A stretch of 64,000 nt of DNA from Actinacidiphila yanglinensis (GTDB lineage: Bacteria; Actinomycetota; Actinomycetes; Streptomycetales; Streptomycetaceae), in assembly GCF_900107965.1 (NCBI RefSeq), contig NZ_FNVU01000011.1, forward strand, positions 124,001-188,000, written 5' to 3'. A program made the translations under genes and the position numbers. The notes under the pieces were generated by a model. The model was not told the DNA's origin. It worked only from the letters and a program-made list of their open reading frames with translations, and did not search any database. Below are positions 40,508-48,549 of the stretch, in pieces. Numbering within the stretch: the first letter of the stretch is position 1; each line of letters starts with the position of its first letter.

Positions 40508-41650
40508 TCATCGCGAGCTGCGGTCCGTCACCGGCGTCATGGGGTGGCCGCCATGGCCCAGCCCCGCGGGGTCGGCGGGCTCGCCCGGGACGAGGAGTTC
40601 CCGCAGGACGCCGGCCGGTCCGTCCTGCTGGACGGGGGCGGCGGGCATGCCGTCGGGACGCTCGCGGACGTCGACGACCCGGACCACGGTGTCCTCGCGC
40701 TGGAAGACCGTCGCCGCGGCCAGCGGGTGCGCCGGGTCGGCGATCGCCTCGGCGTCGAGCGTGCGCAGCAGCCGGACCACGTCCCCGCCGCGCCCCGGGC
40801 GGACCGGGTAGAAGAAGGCGTGCCGGGCCAGCTTCTCGCCGGCGGCGGCGGGCGTGCCGGCCTGGGCGGACTCGTGGCCGATCGCGGGCAGTGCCGCGCG
40901 GGCGAAGAAGGCGCGGGCGGAGGCGGAGTCGGTGAGGTCGCGCTCCTCCTCCAGGTAGGGGTTGATCGCCTGCTCGACGGCCCTCACCTCGGGCTGCGAG
41001 GCCACGTGGCGCAGCGCGTTGCCGAGGTCGCCCTCCACCTCCACCGCCCGCACGACCCGGTTGCCGTGCATGAACAGCGACGTGCGCAGCAGCCGCGTCG
41101 TGTCGTCCACCTGGGCCTGCGGTGCGCTGTAGTCGGCCAGCAGCTTCGCCACCGGCTCCTCGCTGCCCGGCTTCACCGTGAAGGTGATCGCGTGGCGCAC
41201 CACGCCGCCCGAGCACAGCGGTGGCGTGGGCACCGGGTCGAACGCGGTGCCGGGCGCCGACCGGCGGGCGGCCGCCGCGGGCTTGGTCGTGCCCTGCTCG
41301 GGCGTCTCGCGGGCGATCAGGAACCGCAGCGACCTGGTGTCCCGCACGCAGCCGTGCAGCGGCTCGACCATCTTGCGGTGCTCGGCGCTCTCCACCCATT
41401 CCAGGAAGGGCTCGCTGGACTCCCACTCGCTGGTGATCAGCCACTGGGACGAGTTGCCCAGTGACTGGCACAGCTGGTCACTGACATGCCCGGGCACGGC
41501 GGCCACCTGGTGCCTGATCTGCTCGTACGCCTGAAGGAACTGCTGTTGCCTGCCGTCCAGCACGTCCAGCAGCAGCACGACCCGCAGCCGGGCCGTGTCC
41601 GGAACGGCCGGGGAAGAGGGTGGGGCGAGCCTGTCGTCCAGAGTCGTCAC
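40508..41650 (-). CDS. whiE-ORFI: SchA/CurD-like protein (WhiE ORFI type)
   Basis: A 380-residue protein from GTG 41650 (AAAGGAA upstream). It looks like three related dimeric alpha/beta-barrel units: 'LRVVLLLDVLDGRQQQFLQA' with 'SQWLITSEWESSEPFLEWVE'; 'VRHAITFTVKPGSEEPVAKL'; and 'LARHAFFYPVRPGRGGDVVR'. This pattern is that of SchA/CurD-like proteins, present as the first gene of whiE, sch and cur spore-pigment clusters. Its biochemical role is not established; a monooxygenase-like or cyclase-like function has been suggested. It faces the divergent FAD hydroxylase gene across a 374-bp promoter region. Confidence 0.9.
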   Translation of the reverse strand: MTTLDDRLAPPSSPAVPDTARLRVVLLLDVLDGRQQQFLQAYEQIRHQVAAVPGHVSDQLCQSLGNSSQWLITSEWESSEPFLEWVESAEHRKMVEPLHGCVRDTRSLRFLIARETPEQGTTKPAAAARRSAPGTAFDPVPTPPLCSGGVVRHAITFTVKPGSEEPVAKLLADYSAPQAQVDDTTRLLRTSLFMHGNRVVRAVEVEGDLGNALRHVASQPEVRAVEQAINPYLEEERDLTDSASARAFFARAALPAIGHESAQAGTPAAAGEKLARHAFFYPVRPGRGGDVVRLLRTLDAEAIADPAHPLAAATVFQREDTVVRVVDVRERPDGMPAAPVQQDGPAGVLRELLVPGEPADPAGLGHGGHPMTPVTDRSSR

Positions 41651-42024
41651 GGGAGTTCGTTCCTTTCGGGTGTTGCGCGAGCGGACGGTCGCAGGCGGCG
41701 CCCCGCGGTGGAGAGTGCCTGCGGTGGGAAAGCCCTGCGGTGGTGCCTTCTCCGCGGCGCGGACGGAGCCGTGCGCTCCGGGTCCGCCGCCGGGCGGCCG
41801 TTCGTTCCGCATATGCGTGTGGCCGTATGCGCGTAGTGGGACCGCCTGTTCTCGATGCTCAGGCCGGGCCGGGATTCGTGCGCGGCACATGAGGCGGGCG
41901 AGTGAAGCACCGCCCGGCCGGGCCCGCCGAGCGCCTCGGCAGGGAAGAGATCAGCAGCCGGGACGCACCCGTGTGACGGGCCCCCGGCCCCCCTGCCGTG
42001 CACCCCCCACCCCGGAGAACCCCC
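41651..42024. promoter_or_regulatory. Divergent control region of the spore-pigment cluster
   Basis: 374 bp between the leftward PKS operon and the rightward hydroxylase gene. It contains three 9-bp direct repeats (C(C/T)GCGGTGG at 41703-41711, 41719-41727 and 41735-41743, period 16) and a perfect 10-bp palindrome CGCATATGCG (41808-41817) followed by a related 'CCGTATGCGCG'. In S. coelicolor both whiE promoters are developmentally timed, one needing sigma F; I could not assign boxes with confidence here. Confidence 0.55.
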
Positions 42025-43776
42025 ATGACGAACGCGTCGCATCCCTCGCCCCCCTCCGAGCCCGCGCCGCACGACTCCGACGAGCGCGTGCCCGTCCTGA
42101 TCGTGGGCGGCTCACTCGTCGGCCTGTCCACGTCCCTGTTCCTCGGCCGTCTCGGCGTGCCGCACCTGCTCGTCGAGCGGCACGCCCGCACCTCGCACCA
42201 CCCGCGCGGCCGCGGCAACAACGTCCGCACCATGGAGCTGTTCCGCGCCGCGGGAGTCGAGGAGCGGATCCGCGCCGCCGCGTCGGTGCTCGCCGAGAAC
42301 CACGGCATCCTCCAGGCGGACACCCTCACCGGGTCCGAGCAGGAGTGGCTGTTCCGGACGATCGACCCCGGTGGCGCGCTGTCCCGGATCAGCCCGTCCG
42401 GCTGGTGCCTGTGCAGCCAGAACGACCTGGAGCCGGTGCTGCTCCAGGCCGCCCGCGAGCTGGGCGGCGACATCCGGTTCGGCACCGAGATGACCTCGTT
42501 CACCTCGGACGCCGACGGTGTGACCGCGCGGATCACCGAGCGCGAGTCCGGCCGGGTCCGCACCGTCCGCGCGGACTACCTGGTCGCCGCGGACGGCCCG
42601 CGCAGCCCGGTCCGCGAGCGCCTCGGCATCCCCATGACCGGCCCGGGCGACCTCTTCCACAACGTCAGCATCACCTTCCGGGCCAAGCAACTGGCCGACG
42701 CGGTCGGGGACCGCCGCTTCATCGTCTGCTACCTCACCAACCCCGACAGCCCCGGCGCCCTGCTGCCCGTCGACAACGCGCAGGACTGGGTCTTCCACGC
42801 GCCGTGGCGGCCCGACGACGGCGAGACGCTGGAGGACTTCACCGACGAGCGCTGCGCCCACCTCATCCGCACCGCGGTCGGCGTGCCGGACCTGGAGGTC
42901 GAGGTCACCGGGAAGGCGCCGTGGCACGCGGCCGAACGCGTCGCCGAGCGCTACGGTCGCGGCCGTGTCCTGCTCGCCGGCGACTCCGCGCACGAGATGT
43001 CGCCCACGGGCGCGTTCGGCTCCAACACCGGCATCCAGGACGCGCACAACCTCGCGTGGAAGCTCGCCGCGGTCCTGGACGGATGGGCCGGGCCCGGCCT
43101 GGTCGACAGCTACGACGCCGAGCGGCGTCCGGTCGCGCTGGCCACCGCCGCCCGCGCCTCGTCCCGCTCCGCCGAGCACAGCCACCCGGGCTACGACGCG
43201 GCGCCGGCCGCCGGCCCGCAGAAGGGCATGCTCGCGGTCGTCCTCGGGCACCGCTACCCGGAGGGTGCCGTGATCGGCGCCGAGTCCGACGAGTCCCCCG
43301 TCCCGACCGACTTCAGCCCGCTGGCCGTGCCCGGCGGCCGGGCGCCGCACCTGTGGGTACGGCTCGACGGGGAGCGCGTCTCCACCCTCGACCTCTACGA
43401 GCGCACCCCGGTCCTGCTCACCGGGCGCTCCGGCGGTGCCTGGCACGACGTGGCGCGGCTCGCCGCCGAACGGACCGGGGTGCCGCTGGCGTGCTTCCGG
43501 CTCGGCCACGAGCTGGAGGTCGAGCCGATGCCGGCGGGCGCCCCGAGCGGTCCGCCCGCCGGGGCCCGGGGCGGCGCCGCCGGTGGTGCCCCAGGTGGCG
43601 CCCCCGGAGGGGCCCCCGCAGGCCCGCCCGACTTCCATCGGCTGCACGGCATCGGCGAGGAGGGGGCCGTGCTCGTGCGGCCCGACGGATTCGTGGCGTG
43701 GCGCTCCGAAGGGGCCCGCCCCGACCCGGAGAGCGTGCTGCGCGAAGCGCTGGCCGAGGTCTTCCGCACGGGCTGA
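42025..43776 (+). CDS. whiE-ORFVIII: FAD-dependent polyketide hydroxylase of the spore-pigment cluster (WhiE ORFVIII type)
   Basis: A 583-residue aromatic hydroxylase. ATG 42025 is used because GGAGAA lies just upstream; ATG 41998 is less well placed. The FAD Rossmann motif is 'VLIVGGSLVGLSTSLFLG', the middle motif 'YLVAADGPRSPVRERLG' and the second FAD motif 'GRVLLAGDSAHEMSPTGAFG'. A C-terminal thioredoxin-like domain follows. Within it there is a Gly/Ala/Pro-rich insertion of about 32 residues ('GARGGAAGGAPGGAPGGAPA'), an odd feature. In whiE this divergent gene changes the pigment from an early to a final colour by ring hydroxylation. Confidence 0.93.
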   Translation: MTNASHPSPPSEPAPHDSDERVPVLIVGGSLVGLSTSLFLGRLGVPHLLVERHARTSHHPRGRGNNVRTMELFRAAGVEERIRAAASVLAENHGILQADTLTGSEQEWLFRTIDPGGALSRISPSGWCLCSQNDLEPVLLQAARELGGDIRFGTEMTSFTSDADGVTARITERESGRVRTVRADYLVAADGPRSPVRERLGIPMTGPGDLFHNVSITFRAKQLADAVGDRRFIVCYLTNPDSPGALLPVDNAQDWVFHAPWRPDDGETLEDFTDERCAHLIRTAVGVPDLEVEVTGKAPWHAAERVAERYGRGRVLLAGDSAHEMSPTGAFGSNTGIQDAHNLAWKLAAVLDGWAGPGLVDSYDAERRPVALATAARASSRSAEHSHPGYDAAPAAGPQKGMLAVVLGHRYPEGAVIGAESDESPVPTDFSPLAVPGGRAPHLWVRLDGERVSTLDLYERTPVLLTGRSGGAWHDVARLAAERTGVPLACFRLGHELEVEPMPAGAPSGPPAGARGGAAGGAPGGAPGGAPAGPPDFHRLHGIGEEGAVLVRPDGFVAWRSEGARPDPESVLREALAEVFRTG

Positions 43777-43794
43777 CGGTCCGTACCGGCCGGG

Positions 43795-43860
43795 GAAGTG
43801 GTCCCCGCGCCCCCGGTACGCCTCTTCGGGGGCGGCCGCAGGGGGCGCGGGGACCACTTC
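43795..43860. terminator. Bidirectional terminator, hydroxylase / multicopper oxidase
   Basis: A perfect 19-bp stem (43795-43813 with 43842-43860) 18 bases after the hydroxylase stop and 52 bases beyond the stop of the convergent oxidase gene. Confidence 0.8.
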
Positions 43861-43912
43861 GTTCTCGGGGGCTTCCCCCTCGGGGGGTATGCCCCCGGCC
43901 CGGAGGCGCGGC

Positions 43913-45103
43913 TCAGCCCAGGACGCGGTAGCGGCCCGCCATGCCGTGCATCATGTGCGCGGCGACGTGGCAGTGGTAGAGCCAGTCGCCCGGGTTGTCC
44001 TCGGCGTACTCGACGGTGAGGGTCGTCGCGGGCGCGAGCACCTGCGAGTCCGTCCATCCGGCCGGACCCAGCCAGCGGTGGCCGTGGATGTGGAAGACGT
44101 GCAGCGAGTTGCCGAGCGTGCCGACCCGCCACCGGATCCGCTCGCCGCGACGGGCGGTGAAGGTGGGCGCGTTGTCGACGAACGCCCCTCCGCTGCACAG
44201 CGAGAGGTCCTGCTTGAGGGTGGTGGCGTCGGACGCGGAGACGTCGTGGAAGAAGAGCACGAACTCCCGGTCGACCCGGGGCGTGGTGGCGTCGGTGACG
44301 GCGATCATCCCGAAGAGCCCCAGCTCCGCCCCGATCTCCATGACCGGCCCGCCGCCGCCGAACGCGCGCGACTCCATCGAGTCCGAGGTGGCGGCGCTAC
44401 CCGCGCCCGCGGAGGTGGACGACGAGCCGGCGGCGCGCGGCGGGAGCTGGGGCGCCGCGTGGTCGTGATACGGCCAACTCCCCACGGAACTCGGCACGCA
44501 GGTCCAGGTGTAGGTGTAAGTCCCCCCGTAGGGCACGGCGGTTCCCGGTGCCTTCGGGTCATCGTCCATCCAGCCGCCGTCACTTGAGGTGGCGTACCGC
44601 ACGCCGTGCGGGTGGATGCTGTGCGGCCACTTGTAGTGCGCGTCGTTGTTGCGGAAGTGCACCTTGATGACGTCGCCGACCTCGGCGCGCAGCACCGGAC
44701 CCGGAATGCCGCTGTTGGGGCCGATGCCCTGCGGCGAGAGGTCGGCCGGCAGCGGCTTCCCCCAGTTCGCCGTGTAGGCGCGGTAGCCGATCGCCTGAAA
44801 CGTCGTCTGGTCCGCGGTGAAGGTCATGCCGGTCATGCCGTCGCGTCCGTTCGGCACCGCGTTGTGGGCGAAGGACTCGGCCTGGAGCCAGTACTCGCGC
44901 ACCCGCCCGCCGCGGGCCGCCCGGAAGGCTTCCGCGGCGAAGGGGTCGATGGCCTGCCCGGCGGGGGCCGCGGCGGCCTCGGCGGGTGCGGCGGGCGCGG
45001 CGGTGAGGGCCAGCGCGGCGGCCGCACCGCCCCCGGTCAGCGCGCGCAGCAGGTTCCGGCGGCCGCTTCCTCGGCGCGGTTCACGTACCGGCTCCAGTGA
45101 CAT
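43913..45103 (-). CDS. Tat-exported multicopper oxidase (laccase-like)
   Basis: A 396-residue precursor from ATG 45103 (GAGAGGA upstream). The N-terminus has a twin-arginine signal ('GRRNLLRALTGGGAAAALAL'). The copper ligands are all present: 'SIHPHGVRYA' and 'SWPYHDHAA' in the first cupredoxin domain, 'HVFHIHGHRW' and 'YHCHVAAHMMHGMAG' (T1/T2/T3 ligands) in the second. The protein has two cupredoxin domains rather than three, so a trimer is expected. A Ser/Gly-rich insertion ('AAGSSSTSAGAGSAATSDS') separates the domains. It is convergent with the spore-pigment hydroxylase. Laccases oxidise phenols, so a role in pigment polymerisation is possible but unproven. Confidence 0.93.
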   Translation of the reverse strand: MSLEPVREPRRGSGRRNLLRALTGGGAAAALALTAAPAAPAEAAAAPAGQAIDPFAAEAFRAARGGRVREYWLQAESFAHNAVPNGRDGMTGMTFTADQTTFQAIGYRAYTANWGKPLPADLSPQGIGPNSGIPGPVLRAEVGDVIKVHFRNNDAHYKWPHSIHPHGVRYATSSDGGWMDDDPKAPGTAVPYGGTYTYTWTCVPSSVGSWPYHDHAAPQLPPRAAGSSSTSAGAGSAATSDSMESRAFGGGGPVMEIGAELGLFGMIAVTDATTPRVDREFVLFFHDVSASDATTLKQDLSLCSGGAFVDNAPTFTARRGERIRWRVGTLGNSLHVFHIHGHRWLGPAGWTDSQVLAPATTLTVEYAEDNPGDWLYHCHVAAHMMHGMAGRYRVLG

Positions 45104-45447
45104 GGGCGTCCTCTCGCTCGGGTCTCGCATGTGAAGGGTGGTCAGAACGTCCCGGCGAGGTCTGAGGGGTACTCAATCGAGCTGCCGGGCACGGCGGACG
45201 GGTGTCGCCGCCGTCACCCCACTGTGCGGGGCGGGGGTGGCGGCAGCCGGTCGCCCCGCCCCGGGAGGGTGACCGAAACAGGCAGGTGGCGGTGCCGGCC
45301 ACCCGAAGAGCGGACGCGGTCACCCTCATGCGGCCCTCTCCGGTGGCGGTCCCGTCGACGGGGGCTGACGGTGATCGTGTCGTCCTCGCGCTTGTCGGGC
45401 TGACAGGAAGTCAGCCGGCGTATGTCGACGACGGAAGGATCGTCCCC
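45104..45447. other. Divergent region, multicopper oxidase / Ser-rich protein
   Basis: 344 bp without a credible gene. A stem-loop with arms GGCTGAC (45398-45404) and GTCAGCC (45410-45416), extendable by one or two pairs, lies 31 bases before the Ser-rich protein start and may be a 5'-UTR hairpin or operator. Confidence 0.5.
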
Positions 45448-45930
45448 ATGCGTACTGCCCGCACCCTCGTGGCCGGAGCCGCACTCACCGCCTGCCTCGC
45501 CCTCGCCGCGCCGGCCGCCCACGCCGCGGGTGCCGTCAACATCTACGACCCGAGCGGCCAGGGCTCGTCGTCGTCCTCCTCGAACTCCTCCTCGAACTCC
45601 TCGTCGAACTCTTCCTCCAACTCCTCCTCGGACTCCACCGGCAAGTCCTCGCACTCCTCCGACAGCGGCAGCTCGCAGGGCTGGAGCGGCCAGGGCTCGG
45701 ACAGCAGCCAGGGTTCGGACAGCAGCCAGGGCTCGGACAGCGGTCAGAGCTCGGACGGCGGCCAGTGGCACAAGCCGCACGGTGGCATGCACACCGGTGG
45801 CGGCGGCATGTCGCTGTCCGGCGGCAGCAGCCTGGCGGCCGGTTCGGTGCTGCTGCTCGGCGGCCTGGGCGCGGGCGCGCTCGTGCTGCGTCGTCGTCGC
45901 GTGACGGCCGGGGCCGGCGCCCTCGCCTGA
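45448..45930 (+). CDS. Ser-rich exported surface protein with C-terminal membrane anchor
   Basis: A 160-residue precursor from ATG 45448 with GGAAGGA upstream. It has a Sec signal peptide ('LVAGAALTACLALAAPAAHA'), then a Ser/Asn run with a period of four ('SNSSSNSSSNSSSNSSSD') and 'QGSDSSQGSDSSQGSDS' repeats. A His/Gly-rich patch ('HKPHGGMHTGGGGM') comes next, then a C-terminal hydrophobic helix ending in RRRR ('SVLLLGGLGAGALVLRRRR'). This tail has the shape of a cell-wall sorting signal but I find no LPxTG-type motif before it. The next gene, 181 bp on, encodes a class F sortase, so it may be a substrate with an unusual signal. Confidence 0.82.
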   Translation: MRTARTLVAGAALTACLALAAPAAHAAGAVNIYDPSGQGSSSSSSNSSSNSSSNSSSNSSSDSTGKSSHSSDSGSSQGWSGQGSDSSQGSDSSQGSDSGQSSDGGQWHKPHGGMHTGGGGMSLSGGSSLAAGSVLLLGGLGAGALVLRRRRVTAGAGALA

Positions 45931-45966
45931 ACGTTCCCTCCGATCGGCTGATCACCGGGCCGAATG

Positions 45967-46001
45967 GCGTGGCCACCGCTGCGGTACGGCGGTGGCCACG
46001 C
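45967..46001 (+). terminator. Hairpin between Ser-rich protein and sortase genes
   Basis: A perfect 13-bp stem (GCGTGGCCACCGC with GCGGTGGCCACGC) and 9-base loop, 36 bases after the stop. It may reduce read-through into the sortase gene. Confidence 0.65.
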
Positions 46002-46111
46002 CTCCCCCGTCCGGCCCCCGTTCCGCCCCCGGTGCACCCCCCGGGGGAGTGCCCCGCCCCGTCCCCGGGCCCGCCGCCGTATCCCCGCAGGCCGTAGAAA
46101 GGCAGCACCGT

Positions 46112-46825
46112 ATGACCACGCACCCCCCGCAGGACGACTCCCGGCCGGCGGACGCGGCGCCGCCGGCGCGGGACGGCGGCTCCGGCGCCCTGCGCTGGGC
46201 CACCGCGGCGACGCTGATCGGCGCCTTCCTGGTCTTCCACTCGCTCGACGCCTCCAGCGACGAGACCGCCGTCGGGGCGCCGACGCCCCCGCCCGCCGCC
46301 ACCGCGGCCGCCGCGCCGTCGGCCGATCCCGTGGTGACGATGCATCCCATCCCGGGGCTGCCGCGTTCCGAGCCGACGAAGATCTCCATCCCGACCATCG
46401 GGGTGAACGCCCCCTTCACCCCGCTGTCGATGGACTCCTCGGGCGTCCTGCAGCCGCCGCCCGACACGAACCGGAACCTGGCGGGCTGGTACAAGGACGG
46501 CGTCACGCCCGGCCAGCTCGGCAACGCCATCGTGGCCGGCCACGTCGACACCACGACCGGCCCCGCGGTCTTCTACCTGCTCTCCTACCTCAAGAAGGGC
46601 GACCCGATCGACATCACCCGCTCGGACGGCACCATCGCGTCCTTCAAGGTCGACGAGGTGAACACCTTCTCGAAGGGGAACTTCCCCGACCAGCGGGTCT
46701 ACGGCGACACCCCCGACGCGGAGCTGCGGATCATCACCTGCGGCGGCACCTTCGACCGCAAGAAGCGCGACTACGAGTCCAACGTGGTGGCCTTCGCGCA
46801 CCTGGCCTCCTCACGGAATGCCTGA
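46112..46825 (+). CDS. Class F sortase
   Basis: A 237-residue protein from ATG 46112 with GAAAGG upstream. A single N-terminal anchor ('LRWATAATLIGAFLVFHSLD') is followed by an Ala/Pro-rich linker and the sortase beta-barrel ('TKISIPTIGVNAPFTPLSMD'). The catalytic His is H144 ('IVAGHVDTTTG'), the Cys is C210 ('LRIITCGGTFD') and the Arg lies about ten residues later ('RKKRDYESNVV'). It attaches surface proteins to the wall outside the membrane. The Ser-rich protein gene upstream is the likely substrate gene. A second sortase F gene ends at position 180 of the window. Confidence 0.94.
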   Translation: MTTHPPQDDSRPADAAPPARDGGSGALRWATAATLIGAFLVFHSLDASSDETAVGAPTPPPAATAAAAPSADPVVTMHPIPGLPRSEPTKISIPTIGVNAPFTPLSMDSSGVLQPPPDTNRNLAGWYKDGVTPGQLGNAIVAGHVDTTTGPAVFYLLSYLKKGDPIDITRSDGTIASFKVDEVNTFSKGNFPDQRVYGDTPDAELRIITCGGTFDRKKRDYESNVVAFAHLASSRNA

Positions 46826-46977
46826 GGCCGATCCCGCGGCCGATCGTTAAGCCGCCCCTTCCGCTTCCTTAAGCCCGCCCTAAGAACCCGGCCGACCGTC
46901 CTGAACTGGGTTTTTGTCCGGTCCGTGCCCGCTAGCGTGCTGCCCGCCCCCACCTCCCGAGTGCAAGGCAGGCAGCC

Positions 46978-48447
46978 ATGGCACCCTCCACCCACCGCCG
47001 GCGTCCCGGCCGCAAGGCGCAGGTCCTCTGCGCGATCACCGCGGCGGCGGCCGTCGCCGGCGGCGCGTTCGCCCTCGCCGGATCCGCGAGCGCCGCGACC
47101 GTCGCGGCGACGTACACCAGGACCAGCGACTGGAGCACCGGCTACACCGGCCAGTACGAGATCAGCAACTCCAGCGGCAGCCCGCTCGACGGCTGGACGC
47201 TCACCTTCCAGTTGCCGGCCGGTACGACCATCGGCTCGCTGTGGAACGGCACGTACACCGTCTCCGGGCAGACGGTGAAGGTCACCCCCGAGAGCTGGGA
47301 CAGCACGCTGGCGTCCGGCGCGAAGGCCGACATCGGGTTCACCGCGAACACCACGAGCGCGGCGGGCGCCGCCACGCCGACCGGCTGCACCGTCAACGGC
47401 GCCAAGTGCTCCGTCGACGACGCCCCCACCGCCTCCCCGACCGGGCGCCCGACCGACACCGCGACCCCGACCCAGACCGCCACCGCCACCGCCACCCCGA
47501 CCCCGACCGCCACCGGCGGCTCCGGCGGCGGGGCCGGCTCCGGCTCGACGGCCTCCGGCGGGTTCGCCCCCTACGTCGACACCTCGCTCTACCCGGCCTA
47601 CGACCTGACGGGCGCGATGAAGGCCGACGGGGTGAAGCAGTTCAACCTCGCCTTCGTCGTCTCCGGCGGCGGCTGCACCCCCAAGTGGGGCGGCGTCACC
47701 GACCTCGGCAGCGACGCGGTGGCCGCGCAGATCGGAGCGGTACGCGCGGCCGGCGGCGATGTCCGCGTCTCGTTCGGCGGCGCGAACGGCACCGAACTCG
47801 CCTCCGCGTGCTCCTCCGCGAGCGACCTCGCGGCGGCGTACGGCAAGGTCGTCGACCAGTACAAGCTCACCAAGGTCGACTTCGACGTCGAGGGCGGCGC
47901 GCTGACCGACACCGCGGCCAACACCCGCAGGGCGCAGGCGATCGCGCAGCTGCAGCAGAGCCACAGCGGCCTGGAGGTCTCCTACACGCTGCCCGCGATG
48001 CCGACCGGGCTCACCCAGGACGGCATCGACCTGCTGGCCGGCGCGAAGAGCAACGGGGTCGCCGTCCACGCCGTCAACATCATGGCGATGGACTACGGCG
48101 CCTCCTTCAGCGGTGACATGGGCCAGTACGCCATCGACGCCGCCACGGCCACCCAGTCCCAGGTCAAGAGCGTGCTGGGGCTGTCCGACGCCGCGGCCTG
48201 GCACGCGGTGGCCGTCACGCCGATGATCGGCGTCAACGACGTGAGCAGCGAGACCTTCACCGTCGCCGACGCGGGTGCGCTCGCGGACTTCGCCACGTCC
48301 AAGGGACTGGCGTGGCTGTCCATGTGGTCCGCCACCCGCGACAAGCAGTGCCCGGGCGGCGCGCAGACCTACGCCGACGCCGGCTGCAGCTCCGTCACCC
48401 AGTCCGACGGGGCCTTCTCCAAGGCGCTGGACGCCTTCACCGGCTGA
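46978..48447 (+). CDS. Secreted GH18 chitinase with N-terminal CBM2
   Basis: A 489-residue precursor. A Sec signal peptide ('QVLCAITAAAAVAGGAFALA') is followed by a CBM2 domain (about residues 40-130: 'YTRTSDWSTGYTGQYEISNS', 'DGWTLTFQLPAGTTIGSLWN'). A Thr/Pro linker ('TATPTQTATATATPTPTA') leads to a ChiD-like GH18 domain. The catalytic motif is 'KVDFDVEGG' with E305; 'VSFGGANGTELASAC' and 'VHAVNIMAMDYGA' are family signatures. It differs in domain order from the chitinase at 10449. A TAGCGT -10-like hexamer is at 46933, but no clear DasR site was found here. A terminator follows. Confidence 0.95.
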   Translation: MAPSTHRRRPGRKAQVLCAITAAAAVAGGAFALAGSASAATVAATYTRTSDWSTGYTGQYEISNSSGSPLDGWTLTFQLPAGTTIGSLWNGTYTVSGQTVKVTPESWDSTLASGAKADIGFTANTTSAAGAATPTGCTVNGAKCSVDDAPTASPTGRPTDTATPTQTATATATPTPTATGGSGGGAGSGSTASGGFAPYVDTSLYPAYDLTGAMKADGVKQFNLAFVVSGGGCTPKWGGVTDLGSDAVAAQIGAVRAAGGDVRVSFGGANGTELASACSSASDLAAAYGKVVDQYKLTKVDFDVEGGALTDTAANTRRAQAIAQLQQSHSGLEVSYTLPAMPTGLTQDGIDLLAGAKSNGVAVHAVNIMAMDYGASFSGDMGQYAIDAATATQSQVKSVLGLSDAAAWHAVAVTPMIGVNDVSSETFTVADAGALADFATSKGLAWLSMWSATRDKQCPGGAQTYADAGCSSVTQSDGAFSKALDAFTG

Positions 48448-48494
48448 TCCACCGGCCGTCCTCCTGACCCACCCCCACGGGACAGGAAAGCGGC

Positions 48495-48542
48495 GGGCTC
48501 CGGTCGTCGCGCACCCTCGTTCGCGGCGGCCGGAGCCCTTTT
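48495..48542 (+). terminator. Terminator after the second chitinase
   Basis: Stem GGGCTCCGG (48495-48503) with CCGGAGCCC (48530-48538) followed by four T residues. It may also serve the convergent beta-glucosidase gene. Confidence 0.8.
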
Positions 48543-48549
48543 CGTTCCC

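Noticed and set aside
43969..45103. Copper nitrite reductase instead of a laccase-like oxidase
   Set aside because: The C-terminal HCHxxxHxxxM set and HxxHxH motif in the last domain fit two-domain multicopper oxidases; nitrite reductases place the T1 site in the first domain. Some uncertainty on substrate remains.
45820..45905. LPxTG sorting signal in the Ser-rich protein
   Set aside because: The hydrophobic helix and RRRR tail are present, but no LPxTG or LAxTG-like pentapeptide precedes them, so it was not called.
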